NCBI RefSeq assembly: GCF_030824455.1
Contig: NZ_JAVBXR010000100.1
Location: forward strand, 1 to 58,947
Length of the DNA: 58,947 nucleotides
Direction of reading: 5' to 3'
DNA from: Desulfobulbus sp.
GTDB lineage: Bacteria > Desulfobacterota > Desulfobulbia > Desulfobulbales > Desulfobulbaceae
Positions 1 to 9,811 of this stretch are shown here, in pieces. The notes under the pieces are model-generated. The model did not search any database. It was not told where the DNA came from and was given only the letters and a program-made list of their open reading frames with translations. The position numbers and the translations under genes are program-made. Numbering within the stretch: the stretch's first letter is position 1; each line of letters opens with the position of its first letter.

Positions 1-244
1 ACGCTCTTGAAGACCACCTCGAGGCCTCGTTACGGACAATGGAATGTGATACGCCAAGAGTCCATTCCATCGTCGCATGGCCGTGGATCATGAATTCACT
101 TTTGAATTAGAAAGGGAATTACTTGCTGTTTTTAAGAGGAAAAAACAGTTTTATGCGAAATCCACTGGTGATCGAGTCACCAAATTCACGTTCCCTGTCT
201 TGTATCACGTACAATAAAGTCTTCGATAGCGAGGAGGGAGAAAA
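1..244. other. Upstream region of the PEP-CTERM gene; possible gene tail
   Basis: No complete gene is seen here. A plus-strand frame is open from the window edge (position 3) to a stop at 111-113 and could be the tail of an upstream gene, but I do not recognise the product. The stretch is AT-rich with short inverted repeats, for example CTGTTTTT/AAAAAACAG around 127-149. It ends in a strong Shine-Dalgarno (GAGGAGGGAG) just before the ATG at 245. No convincing -35/-10 pair or sigma-54 site was found. Confidence 0.3.
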
Positions 245-961
245 ATGAAAAAGAGACTCATTGCAGGATTGGCTATTGGTATAACGATATTAGGAATTTC
301 GTCGGCAAACGCTCTAGTAATTAGTTCAACTGATGCTTGGCAATACAGCAATATTTCCAACATTAGTGCTCCCACGATTCATTCGGATTCAAATGCTCTC
401 AACATGTTCGGTAATATATCGGCCAATACCGAAAGCACCAATGCCGTGTTTAATGACAGCTCAATAAAAGGGTTTTGGCACACCATTGAATGGACATTGG
501 ATTCAGCCATTACCCTAGGCAGCTTCAATCTCGTTGCCTCGCATGATGGAACAGGGGCTCCCTATTATCGTGACCAAAATTTTCGTGGGTTTGGTGCATT
601 CAAACTTGAGTACAAAGATAACAATGGTGTTTGGCAGGAATTGTATTCGAAGAATAGTATTGGGATAACGGCTACTCTTGGAGATGGCGCAACGCATCCA
701 GTCTATGGAGGTGGTGTTAATTATACTCAACTTTGGATGTATGAACTTTACGATTCTGTAGCGCCCACAAACGCTACAACATGGCGAGCTTCTTTCCAAC
801 AGTATGGGGCTGCAAACTATCATGCCTCAGGCCCGCGCATTTTAGAATTGGATGGGTATGTTTATAACGGTGGCCCCCCCGTCCCGGAACCCTCCACAAT
901 CCTACTCCTCGGAACAGGTTTGGCAGGATTGGCAGCTATTGGCAGAAGGAAGAACAATTGA
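245..961 (+). CDS. PEP-CTERM sorting domain exported protein
   Basis: A 238-residue secreted protein. It has a classic signal peptide (Lys-Lys-Arg then a hydrophobic stretch, likely cleaved after ANA near residue 23) and a C-terminal PEP-CTERM tripartite tail: VPEPST, a hydrophobic helix (ILLLGTGLAGLAAIG) and a basic end (RRKNN). In this family the tail is recognised and cut by an exosortase, and the proteins are usually glycosylated and delivered to the cell surface or extracellular matrix. The middle is Ser/Asn/Tyr-rich and beta-like, with loose resemblance to discoidin-type carbohydrate-binding folds (WxxxxWTLDS and a closing RILELDGYV), which is only an impression. Start choice is firm: GGAGG lies about 7 bases upstream. 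A rho-independent terminator follows at 989-1016, so the gene looks monocistronic. No exosortase gene is in the window. Confidence 0.88.
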   Translation: MKKRLIAGLAIGITILGISSANALVISSTDAWQYSNISNISAPTIHSDSNALNMFGNISANTESTNAVFNDSSIKGFWHTIEWTLDSAITLGSFNLVASHDGTGAPYYRDQNFRGFGAFKLEYKDNNGVWQELYSKNSIGITATLGDGATHPVYGGGVNYTQLWMYELYDSVAPTNATTWRASFQQYGAANYHASGPRILELDGYVYNGGPPVPEPSTILLLGTGLAGLAAIGRRKNN

Positions 962-988
962 TATTTTCAGAAATACCGGAAACGCGAA

Positions 989-1016
989 AGGCAGAGCTTA
1001 ACGGCTCTGCCTTTTT
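989..1016 (+). terminator. Rho-independent terminator after the PEP-CTERM gene
   Basis: A 9-bp perfect stem (AGGCAGAGC / GCTCTGCCT) with a 6-base loop, followed by a T-tract, 28 bases after the stop codon at 961. Confidence 0.85.
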
Positions 1017-1017
1017 A

Positions 1018-1381
1018 TTGCCCCGACTGGGTCGCGCAGGTAATCACCCTATCCGTGGTATCCTAATTTGAGTAGTTCTAGCTTTATCGATTAAAAAATT
1101 GACGTTGCTGGCACTAATGCCCTTGTGACAATATCAGACAGACAACTGGTCTACCCGATGTTCGGATACACGATCTCCGGCACAGTATAGCCAGCAATAT
1201 GGTCAATTCCGGCCGCTCGATCTATAAGGTGGCCAAGGTCTGGGCCACATTTAGTTGAAAACCACTCAACGATACGCTCATTTGAGCCAAGAGATGCTAC
1301 TGGCCGCCGTGGACGCGGCAGCAGTCGCCACTGAAATGGGACAGAATCGATAAAAAGTACTCAGAGGTGGGCTCAGTTCGT
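1018..1381. other. Intergenic stretch with no recognisable gene
   Basis: About 360 bases between the terminator and the IS element. No convincing reading frame is seen; translations are interrupted in all frames. Short stretches (around 1205-1250 and 1290-1340) look as if they could be eroded coding sequence, perhaps of a recombinase or transposase, but they cannot be assigned. Confidence 0.4.
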
Positions 1382-1423
1382 TCGGACAGTTTTTTCTTTT
1401 TTAAGTGGAGTCTCTGTTTGTTG

Positions 1424-2250
1424 TTAGGCTGCCTGTTTAACCGTCGGCAACATCACGGCATATGCTTCGTCCGGGGTTCTTTTCTCTAATTTTGAATGGG
1501 GTCGGGATCTGTTGTACCAGTCCAGATATTGCATGATCGAAACTCTGGCATCGGTGACCGTGTCATCGGCATGCAAATACACCCATTCATATTTCACGGA
1601 TTCCCATAATCGTTCAACAAAAACATTGTCCCGCCAGGCCCCGCGACCGTCAATGCTGATCTGGCAGCCTCTGGCTTCAAACGCTTTGACGAATTCGGCG
1701 GCGCTGAATTGGCTGCCTTGATCGGTGTTGACGATTGCAGGCGAACCATGGCGAGTGAACGCTTCCTGCAGCACATCAACCGCATGGCAGGCCTCCAGGG
1801 TTATCGCGACCTTGGCGGCCAACACTTTCCGACTGGCCCAATCAACCGGCCACAAGGTACACAAATCCTTTTGCCATCGGAATATAGGTCGTGTCTAGCG
1901 CCCAGACCTGATTGGCTCGGCCGATGGTCAAGCGCGCAGCAGATAGGGGTAAATCTTGTTGCCGGGGTGCTTTTTGTTGGCTCCTGGCTTTCGATACAAG
2001 GCCTCAATGCCCATGCGCTTCATCAGCGTGCCGACATGCGTGCGGCCCACCGTACAACCGGCACGGTTGAGTTGATCCCGAAGCATGCGGGAGTCAATGA
2101 AAGGGTGCTCCAGGTGCAGTTCGTCGATGCGCCGCATCAGTTCCAAATCGGCGACGCTGACGGGGTGGGCCTGATAATAGACGCTGCTGCGGCTGATGCC
2201 GACCAATTCGGCCTGGCGCTTGATCGAAAGGGGATGGCCACGGTCGATTA
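1424..2250 (-). pseudogene. IS3 transposase orfB (rve integrase), frameshifted
   Basis: The catalytic half of the transposase, readable only by joining three frames. The first part (about 2250-1928) has the HTH_21-like start IIDRGHPLSIKRQAELV and GISRSSVYYQ and runs to IYPYLLRA before a stop. A second frame gives LTIGRANQVWALDTTYIPMA, which includes the first catalytic Asp of the DDE triad. A third frame (1864-1424) gives VDWASRKVLA, VNTDQGSQF (second Asp) and VFVERLWESVKYE (the Glu), then YNRSRPHSKL. All DDE residues survive, but there are frame breaks near 1926 and near 1866. The second looks like a 2-base deletion, since family members read AVVDWAS where this one reads A-VDWAS. Inactive as it stands. 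Confidence 0.85.
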
Positions 2251-2542
2251 TCGCTTTGCGCTCAGCAACCCCGCCTTGGTGAGCGCGTCATCTCAAAAAA
2301 TCATTCTCCAGGGTCCATTGGCCGATCTTGGCGTGCATCGACTTGACGTTCACCGGTGGATCGGACGTACCGCTCGTGCCGAAAACATCGGCGGCTCGCT
2401 CGCAGAGTTGCCGTTGCCAGTCGGTTATCTGATTGGGATACACTTCAAATTGCTGCGCTAATTCGGCCAGCGTCTTGTCTCCGGCCAACGCCACTTTCGC
2501 TTTGAACGTCGCTGAATGTTTCCGTCTTGTTCCTTTTCCCAT
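2248..2542 (-). pseudogene. IS3 transposase orfA (HTH), frame broken near its end
   Basis: The DNA-binding half of the IS3 transposase. The start at 2542 is chosen because AAGGAG lies 6 bases upstream; an ATG at 2569 in the same frame is the alternative. The frame shows RRKHSATFKAKVALAG and LAELAQQFEVYPNQITDWQ, the usual helix-turn-helix, and reads to LENDFLR before a stop at 2288. The expected continuation ALTKAGLLSAKR followed by TAA is present in another frame (to 2248), overlapping the orfB start. The stop at 2288 therefore reflects a frame break near 2290, not the natural end. Confidence 0.75.
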
Positions 2543-2634
2543 TGCCTGCTCCTTGGTTAGGCCCTTCATTGGGCGCTACTGGTAGCAGATTTTCCACTTA
2601 AGGGCGTGTCCGATTTTCCGGCACCACTTCTGTT

Positions 2635-3159
2635 TCAACAATAGGTGTCGTTAGCTATCCGCGTATACAGGATTTCATTATTTTCATTTTTGTAGAGTTC
2701 AAAATTCGTTTTATTCAAGACGAATTTTATGCCCCTGATGTCTCCATCTTTAATTCCATTAACAAACCTTTCTTCCGCAATTTCTCTACTTTTCCTGCCG
2801 AATAAAAACCATTCCTCACCAAAGAGTTCACGCAAGCACACATCCGCTCCTTGGTCGATCAATGGGAATCTTTTAATGATCTCGAAGAAAATCTCATCAG
2901 CGCTGTATCTCGCCAAACAATAAAGACCATCATTGTTATCGTTGTAGCGAATCCCATGAATCTCATGGCCATTAATTTTTTTCCTGAACTTCTTTTCCGC
3001 AACATCCCTGGATTCTTGATCGAGAGATTCCCACCCTTCACCAAACACTTCCCCGATGGAGCCACCCTCTCGTTTTTTCATGCTGGGGAATCTTTTCGTG
3101 AGTTCTATGAAGATTTGTTCAGAGTTCAGGTCCTTATATTTCAATCGTGATTCGCTCAT
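2635..3159 (-). CDS. Small protein with two tandem DUF1413-like repeats
   Basis: About 174 residues with two clearly related halves. Half one runs from SEQIFIELTKRFP through IGEVFGEGWESL, SRDVAEKKF and HGIRY. Half two runs from ADEIFFEIIKRFP through LRELFGEEWFLF, SREIAEERF and RGIKF. Each copy fits the pattern 'acidic helix, ELFGEEW, Arg/Lys-rich helix, G-I-(R/K)-(F/Y)', which recalls DUF1413-type small domains, although I cannot confirm the family. Function is unknown. ATG at 3159 (GAGA upstream) is preferred over a TTG at 3201, and a TATAAT sits just upstream at 3176-3181. Base composition is AT-rich like the neighbouring IS and unlike the atp operon, which suggests acquisition. Confidence 0.6.
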   Translation of the reverse strand: MSESRLKYKDLNSEQIFIELTKRFPSMKKREGGSIGEVFGEGWESLDQESRDVAEKKFRKKINGHEIHGIRYNDNNDGLYCLARYSADEIFFEIIKRFPLIDQGADVCLRELFGEEWFLFGRKSREIAEERFVNGIKDGDIRGIKFVLNKTNFELYKNENNEILYTRIANDTYC

Positions 3160-3403
3160 ATTATTTCTCATTTTCAAATTATAACTATCGGCATTGTTCA
3201 AGAACTACACACACCCCGACACAATATCAGGATAAACAACGCAAAAAAACGCACAGTATTCTGGAGCCATCCATAAGAAAATTTCGGTCGGCGCGGCGGA
3301 AGCCCGGGCAGGAAGATTTGAAGATACACGCTATGCGGAATACTTTCACCTCTCTCAATTGACCCGGAGGTGTGAGTTTATCAGCCTTCGCTTTCCTTGC
3401 CCC

Positions 3404-3442
3404 CAAAAAATTAAAAAAAAAGCCGCCCAAGAGGGCGGCTTT
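3404..3442 (-). terminator. Rho-independent terminator of the atp operon
   Basis: Read on the minus strand, AAAGCCGCCC-TCTT-GGGCGGCTTT forms a 10-bp stem with a 4-base loop, followed by a long T-rich run. It lies about 25 bases after the atpC stop. Confidence 0.9.
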
Positions 3443-3467
3443 AATATTATCTACCCAAAAAAATCAA

Positions 3468-3884
3468 TCAATGGCGGGCGAGTTCTGCAGTTCTGAGGCG
3501 AGCCATGGCTCGTTGCAGGGCTGCTTCAGCGCGGACGCGACTGATTTTTTCGGTGGCTTGTTGTGCTTGCGTCAAGCGTTTTTCAGCCCGATCCTTGGCG
3601 CGCATGGCGCGATCAACGTCGATGTCGTTGCCAAACTCAGCGCTTTCCACAAGAAAGGTGATTTTGTTGTTCGACACTTCGGCAAATCCGCCGGTCACCA
3701 TAAGGAATTTGGACGTTCGATCTCTTTTAAAGCTCAACGTGCCGGTTTTAATCGTGCTTAAAAAAGGAGCGTGATTGGCAAGCACACCAAATTCACCGCC
3801 TACACCGGGGGCAGTGACGATATCCACCTCTTCACTGACCACCGCTCCGTTTGGTGTTACAACTTCCAACTGAATTTGCGCCAT
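3468..3884 (-). CDS. atpC: F1Fo ATP synthase epsilon subunit
   Basis: A 138-residue epsilon subunit of the F1 central stalk, which couples c-ring rotation to the catalytic head and can inhibit ATP hydrolysis. The N-terminal beta-sandwich is clear: [18 protein letters not shown], then [19 protein letters not shown] and the [20 protein letters not shown] segment. The C-terminal helical hairpin ([18 protein letters not shown].. and an Ala/Arg-rich helix) completes the fold. Length is normal. It is the last gene of the atp operon, 30 bases after atpD, with a terminator just downstream. Confidence 0.97.
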   Translation of the reverse strand: MAQIQLEVVTPNGAVVSEEVDIVTAPGVGGEFGVLANHAPFLSTIKTGTLSFKRDRTSKFLMVTGGFAEVSNNKITFLVESAEFGNDIDVDRAMRAKDRAEKRLTQAQQATEKISRVRAEAALQRAMARLRTAELARH

Positions 3885-3914
3885 TGCTCTTACCTCGCTT
3901 CAGCGTAAAAGGAA

Positions 3915-5351
<1,437 letters not shown>

Positions 5352-5386
5352 CTAAACTAGTAAAATACCGTTCGGTATCCGTATTA

Positions 5387-6265
5387 TTACTTAAGCGCCT
5401 CAGCGCCGCCGACAATGTCCATCAACTCGCCGGTGACGGCTGCCTGGCGAGCCTTATTGTAGAGCTGCGTCAGTTCTTTGATCATGTCCTTACAGGCGTT
5501 GGTCGCGTTGTCCATGGCGGTCATCCGAGCGGCATGTTCACTGGCGCCTACTTCAAGCATGGCGTGATAGAGCTGAACGTTTAAGAAGAGAGGGAGAAGA
5601 ACTTCCATGATTTCGTTGGGGTCTGGCTCATAGATATACGACCCGGTGATTTCAGCTTTGCCCTTTGAGTCGCCCTCTTCAGCAGTAACGGGTTTCACCG
5701 GTAAAAGATCTTCCGTCACCGGCCTTTGCACGCCGACAGAGAAAAATTTACCGTATACAACATCGACCTGATCGCTTTCTCCGCTGAGAAAGGCCTCGGT
5801 GATGCTCTGGGAAATTTCACGGGCGTTGAACATCTGAAACGAACCCATGATGTCGTTAAAGGCGACGCGCAGTTTCCCTGTTTTCTTGAGGGCCTGGGTG
5901 CCTTTCTTTCCCACTGTTACGAAGCTCACCGTTTTGCCGGCCGCCTCATATTGTTTTCTCAACTTTTCAGCTGATTTAATGATATTGGCGTTAAAGCTGC
6001 CGCAGAGTCCGCGGTCGGAGGTGACAACGACAATCTCCACCGTTTTTACTTCACGGACTTCCATCAGGGGAAGGTCGCTGCTTTCCATTCCACCGGAAAG
6101 ATCGCGCATGGCTTCAGCGAATTTCCCGGCATACGGGCGAAAACGCTCCATCTTCTCCTGGGCGCCGCGCAGTTTAGCCGAGGCCACCATGTTCATGGCC
6201 TTGGTAATCTGCGCGGTTTTCTTCACACTGCCGATTTTATCTTTAACATCCTTTAATCCAGGCAT
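5387..6265 (-). CDS. atpG: F1Fo ATP synthase gamma subunit
   Basis: The 292-residue gamma subunit, the rotating shaft of F1. It starts with the conserved PGLKDVKDKIGSVKKTAQIT.. KAMNMVASAKLR helix and ends with the matching C-terminal helix (ATNACKDMIKELTQLYNKARQAA.. GAEAL), which together form the coiled-coil axle. The Rossmann-like middle has VVTSDRGLCGSFNANI. Length is normal. It starts 18 bases after atpA. Confidence 0.97.
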   Translation of the reverse strand: MPGLKDVKDKIGSVKKTAQITKAMNMVASAKLRGAQEKMERFRPYAGKFAEAMRDLSGGMESSDLPLMEVREVKTVEIVVVTSDRGLCGSFNANIIKSAEKLRKQYEAAGKTVSFVTVGKKGTQALKKTGKLRVAFNDIMGSFQMFNAREISQSITEAFLSGESDQVDVVYGKFFSVGVQRPVTEDLLPVKPVTAEEGDSKGKAEITGSYIYEPDPNEIMEVLLPLFLNVQLYHAMLEVGASEHAARMTAMDNATNACKDMIKELTQLYNKARQAAVTGELMDIVGGAEALK

Positions 6266-6283
6266 GAGAGTCTACCCTTGTGC

Positions 6284-7807
6284 TCAGTTCAGGCCCTTTG
6301 TCGCCTTGAAGGTATCACCAAAGGTTGCCAGTGTCTTTTTCATTTTCTCTTCCAGTTCGGGAGAAATCGCTTGTTTCTCCTGGAGTTCCGCGAAAATGGA
6401 GGGTTCGTTGGCCTCAATGTAGCCGTAGAGCTCTTTCTCGTAATCGGCAAGGGTGTTGACCGGGAATTTATCCAGGAAGCCCTTGGTGCCGGCAAAAATG
6501 ATGGTGACCTGCTTCTCCATCGGCAGCGGCTGATACTGCGGCTGCTTAAGAATTTCAACCAAACGCTCGCCGCGGGTCAACTGGGCCTGGGTGGCGGCGT
6601 CAAGATCTGAACCGAAACCGGCAAAGGCCGCCAACTCGCGATACTGGGCCAAGTCGAGGCGGAGCGTTCCGGCAACCTGCTTCATGGCTTTTACCTGAGC
6701 GGAACCGCCAACGCGGGAAACAGAGAGACCAACGTTGATGGCCGGACGAACGCCGGCAAAGAACAAGCTTGGCTCAAGATACACCTGACCGTCGGTGATG
6801 GAGATAACGTTGGTCGGGATGAAGGCGGAAACGTCGCCGGCCTGAGTCTCGATGATCGGCAGAGCGGTCAAAGAACCGGCGCCAAGTGCGTCGCTGACTT
6901 TGGCGGCGCGCTCAAGCAGACGGGAGTGGTTGAAGAAAATGTCGCCAGGATACGCCTCGCGTCCCGGAGGACGGCGGAGCAACAGGGAGAGTTCGCGGTA
7001 GGAAACAGCCTGCTTGGAAAGATCGTCATAGATAATCAGGGCGTGCTGGCCGTTGTCGCGGAAATATTCGCCCATGGCGCATCCGGCAAAGGCGGAAACA
7101 TACTGCATCGGCGCTGGATCAGAGGCGCAGGCGGCAACAACCGTGGTGTACTCCATGGCGCCGTGTTTGCGCAGATTTTCCACAACCAGGGCAACGGTGG
7201 ATTTCTTCTGACCGATGGCCACGTAGATGCAGTGCACGTCGGTGTTCTTCTGGGCGATGATGGCGTCGACGCACAGGGCGGTCTTGCCGATCTGACGGTC
7301 GCCGATGACCAGCTCGCGCTGTCCCTTGCCGACCGGGGTCATGGCGTCTACCGCCTTGGCTCCAGTGTAGCACGGCTCGTGCACGCCCTTTCTGGCGATA
7401 ACGCCGGGGGCGATCACTTCCATCTTGCGGGTCAGCTTGGCGGTAATCGGACCCTTGCCGTCAATGGGCTGGCCAATGCCGTCAACAACCCGGCCTTCCA
7501 TTTCAGGACCAACCGGAACCTCGGCAATCTTGCCGGTCCGCTTGACGATGTCGCCTTCCTTGATGTCGCGAACGTCGCCAAGAACTGCACAGCCAACGTT
7601 GTCTTCTTCCAGGTTCAAGGCCAGTCCAAAGATGTTGCCGGGAAACTCAAGCAATTCCATGGCCTGGCAATTTTCTACGCCGTAAACGCGGGCGATGCCG
7701 TCACCGACGGACAGTACGGTTCCGGTTTCCTTCAGGTCGATATCGTTTTTATAACCAGCAATCTGATCTTTTATAATCTGGCTGATTTCTTCGGCTTTGA
7801 TCTGCAT
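6284..7807 (-). CDS. atpA: F1Fo ATP synthase alpha subunit
   Basis: The 507-residue non-catalytic alpha subunit. It shows the N-terminal helix ([14 protein letters not shown]), the beta-barrel, Walker [16 protein letters not shown] and the arginine-finger region ISVTDGQ-like ([22 protein letters not shown].. [13 protein letters not shown]). It starts 3 bases after atpH, consistent with translational coupling. Length and residues are standard. Confidence 0.98.
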   Translation of the reverse strand: MQIKAEEISQIIKDQIAGYKNDIDLKETGTVLSVGDGIARVYGVENCQAMELLEFPGNIFGLALNLEEDNVGCAVLGDVRDIKEGDIVKRTGKIAEVPVGPEMEGRVVDGIGQPIDGKGPITAKLTRKMEVIAPGVIARKGVHEPCYTGAKAVDAMTPVGKGQRELVIGDRQIGKTALCVDAIIAQKNTDVHCIYVAIGQKKSTVALVVENLRKHGAMEYTTVVAACASDPAPMQYVSAFAGCAMGEYFRDNGQHALIIYDDLSKQAVSYRELSLLLRRPPGREAYPGDIFFNHSRLLERAAKVSDALGAGSLTALPIIETQAGDVSAFIPTNVISITDGQVYLEPSLFFAGVRPAINVGLSVSRVGGSAQVKAMKQVAGTLRLDLAQYRELAAFAGFGSDLDAATQAQLTRGERLVEILKQPQYQPLPMEKQVTIIFAGTKGFLDKFPVNTLADYEKELYGYIEANEPSIFAELQEKQAISPELEEKMKKTLATFGDTFKATKGLN

Positions 7808-7810
7808 TGA

Positions 7811-8359
7811 TTACTCTCTCCCCTTGATAGATTCCTTTAATCCATTAAGTTGCGTCTTTATACTTCCGTCCAGCACCAAGTCACCTACCTTGGCAATAAC
7901 ACCGCCTATAATGGACGGATCGACCTGGGTTTCAAGTATAACCTTATTACCTGTCAATTTTTCTAATGTACCCTGGATCTTATCCAGTATTGCCTGATCC
8001 AGCTCAATGGCCGAGACAATGGAACCATGACTGATGTTCTGGTCCTTGTCCACCATGACCTGCATTTCCAGAGCAATGTCGGGTAAGATGCCGGCTCTTT
8101 TTTTCTCAATCAGCAGATTCAGAAAGCTGGTCATAATGGCGTCGGCCTGAACGGATTCCGCAATCTTGGCCATGACCTTCTGCCGAACATCAAGCGGATA
8201 CAGCGGATTGGCAACGGCGTCTCCAATCCCGCACTCGGCCTCGCCGTACAAACCGGCGATGCCGTTCAGCGTTGCGCTGTATTCTTCAGTTTTCCCCTGC
8301 TCTTTCCCCAGTGAAAAGAGCGCTTTTGCATATCGACGAGCTAGTATTGTATGTCTCAC
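7811..8359 (-). CDS. atpH: F1Fo ATP synthase delta subunit
   Basis: The 182-residue delta subunit (OSCP homologue), joining the peripheral stalk to the top of F1. It has an N-terminal helical domain (ARRYAKALFSLGKEQGKTEEY) and the conserved C-terminal IIGGVIAKVGDLVLDGSIKT signature. Its start overlaps the end of atpF by 4 bases (ATGA), typical of coupled translation. Confidence 0.96.
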   Translation of the reverse strand: MRHTILARRYAKALFSLGKEQGKTEEYSATLNGIAGLYGEAECGIGDAVANPLYPLDVRQKVMAKIAESVQADAIMTSFLNLLIEKKRAGILPDIALEMQVMVDKDQNISHGSIVSAIELDQAILDKIQGTLEKLTGNKVILETQVDPSIIGGVIAKVGDLVLDGSIKTQLNGLKESIKGRE

Positions 8360-9072
8360 TGTACCGCACCCACTCTTTCAAGATACTGTTCAGTGATCGC
8401 AATCTGATCCGCCGGGGTCAGATTTTTCACGATCAACGCTTCAGCCATGGCGGCAGCCTGCTCGGCGACCTCTTCCCGGAGACTCCGCTTGGCGTCTTCC
8501 AGCTCGGCCTGCACGGCGGCTTCCGCCTGACGCTTGATATCTTCCGCGGCCTTTTCAGCATCCGCCAGAATTCGTTCTTTTTCGACCTGCGCCTGGGCGA
8601 TCGCCTTCTCGACGATCAGCTCCATCTCTCGTTCCATGCCAGCCAACTTGGCTTCAAATTCCTTGTAGGACTTCTCAGCTTCGTCGCGCCGGGCGGCAAG
8701 ATCGTCAAGCTCTTCCCGAATGCGCTGCTGTCGGCCGCTCAACCCAGAGATAACGGGCTTGGCGCCAAACTTGACCAGAATGACCACCAGCGCCAGGAAG
8801 TTGACCGTCCGCCAGAACAGATCCTTCAACTTCGCAGGGGCCAGCGAACCGCCGCGCGCCGCGCCGTGACCAGCGGACTCAGCATTGGCTCCATGCGCGT
8901 CAGCAACAACCGCTTGCCCCGCCGCCGGCGCCGCGCCGTGGGCGTCCGCCTTCACTTCCTGATGCGCGCCCGCAGCCGGCGCATCGCTTGCCCAAACAAG
9001 CGCAGGCGGCATCGCGCCAATCAGAATCGCCAGCAAAGCCGGCCGTAGTACTGCTGTGATACAAGCTCTCAT
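8356..9072 (-). CDS. atpF: F1Fo ATP synthase b subunit with long exported N-terminal extension
   Basis: A 238-residue b subunit of the peripheral stalk, about 80 residues longer than the usual b. The extra N-terminus is a signal-peptide-like segment (residues 1-28, ending VWAS) and a His/Ala/Gly-rich linker of about 50 residues with repeated ADAHGA. The normal membrane segment (FWRTVNFLALVVILVKF, about residues 85-101) and a long coiled coil rich in Glu/Ala/Lys follow. Signal-like leaders on b occur in other Desulfobacterota; the length and histidine content here are notable. It overlaps atpF' by 4 bases upstream and atpH by 4 bases downstream. Confidence 0.93.
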   Translation of the reverse strand: MRACITAVLRPALLAILIGAMPPALVWASDAPAAGAHQEVKADAHGAAPAAGQAVVADAHGANAESAGHGAARGGSLAPAKLKDLFWRTVNFLALVVILVKFGAKPVISGLSGRQQRIREELDDLAARRDEAEKSYKEFEAKLAGMEREMELIVEKAIAQAQVEKERILADAEKAAEDIKRQAEAAVQAELEDAKRSLREEVAEQAAAMAEALIVKNLTPADQIAITEQYLERVGAVQ

Positions 9073-9500
9073 GCGTCCAGACTCCTTCCAAGTATCTTTC
9101 CTGCCATTGCCTGGGCAAAGCCCGCGGCATTTCCCTGAAGCTCCTTTCTGGCCACCTCGATCTGCGATCTCAGGTCGGTCAGTTGCTTTTCCTTTACACT
9201 GTCGGATTCCTTGCGGATAACGGCCAGCTTCTCGGCGCCGGCAGCCTGAGCCTGGAAGCGCGCGCCGTCCAAGGCCTTTTTCGCCTTGCTGCTTGCTTCC
9301 CGCATTTTTTGATCGAGCTCCGCCTGACGCTGGCGGGCGTTTTGCTCAAATTGAGCCACATCGCCATTCAGGGATTCGATTCTCTGCGCCCTTTTCTCCA
9401 AAATACCAAGAACAGGCTTGTACAGAATTGCATTGAGAACGAGCATCAACACAATCATGTTGATAATGTGCATTAACAGCGTAACATCAATCGAAATCAT
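9069..9500 (-). CDS. atpF': F1Fo ATP synthase b' subunit
   Basis: A 143-residue second b-type stalk subunit. It has a single membrane helix at the N-terminus (MHIINMIVLMLVLNAILYKPV) with the conserved KP at its end, followed by a continuous coiled coil. Together with the next gene it would form a b/b' heterodimer, as in photosynthetic bacteria and many deltaproteobacterial lineages. It is the first gene of the operon. The a and c subunit genes are not here and must lie elsewhere, as is common in this group. Confidence 0.93.
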   Translation of the reverse strand: MISIDVTLLMHIINMIVLMLVLNAILYKPVLGILEKRAQRIESLNGDVAQFEQNARQRQAELDQKMREASSKAKKALDGARFQAQAAGAEKLAVIRKESDSVKEKQLTDLRSQIEVARKELQGNAAGFAQAMAGKILGRSLDA

Positions 9501-9811
9501 ACCAACTACCCCTCATTACTGAAAATATGGCAATTACCCGCCAAATCAAGTGAATGGCGGTTCATCTTCCGCTACGGATACCTACTGAAAAATGCCTCCC
9601 CTGTCAAATCTTTTTAAATAATATTTATAGGATTTTTCAGTTATGCTTGTTGGAGACGATTAAACCCACACGCGAGTTGGAACAATCGGCCCAATCGTCG
9701 ACCATAATTGCTTTTCGCAGGCTAAACCGGTGCAAAAATAGCGTACCGACGACGAATTGCCAAATAATATTTTGGCTGCGCCAAGGCTTTGCGCGCTTTA
9801 TTGCCCATACT
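9501..9811. other. Intergenic region between oleD and the atp operon
   Basis: About 310 bases, AT-rich in the middle (9600-9640). It holds the proposed atp promoter and no credible gene. A weak hairpin just past the oleD stop (TTGGC-GCA-GCCAA around 9770-9784, minus strand, then AT-rich) could be the oleD terminator, but the stem is only 5 bp. Confidence 0.45.
9579..9607 (-). promoter_or_regulatory. Putative sigma-70 promoter of the atp operon
   Basis: On the minus strand a perfect -35 TTGACA (complement of 9602-9607) lies 17 bases before a weak -10 TAGGTA (complement of 9579-9584). Transcription would start about 70 bases before the b' start codon. The -10 is poor, so confidence is modest. 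Confidence 0.4.

Larger units (their letters stand above)
1382..2624 (-). mobile_element. Degenerate IS3-family insertion sequence
   Basis: An element of about 1.2 kb with orfA and orfB transposase reading on the minus strand. Its ends carry an imperfect inverted repeat: the left end (1382-1413) reads inward TCGGACA... TTAAGTGGA.. TCT, and the right end (complement of 2587-2624) reads TCGGACA... TTAAGTGGA.. TCT. The exact outer boundaries and any target duplication could not be fixed. The transposase is broken in at least three places (see the two pseudogenes), so the element is probably immobile unless helped in trans. It lies in the AT-richer strip between the PEP-CTERM gene and the atp operon. 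Confidence 0.8.

Noticed and set aside
1709..2461. A 250-codon plus-strand frame across the IS element
   Set aside because: It is antisense to the transposase frames, which carry clear family motifs.
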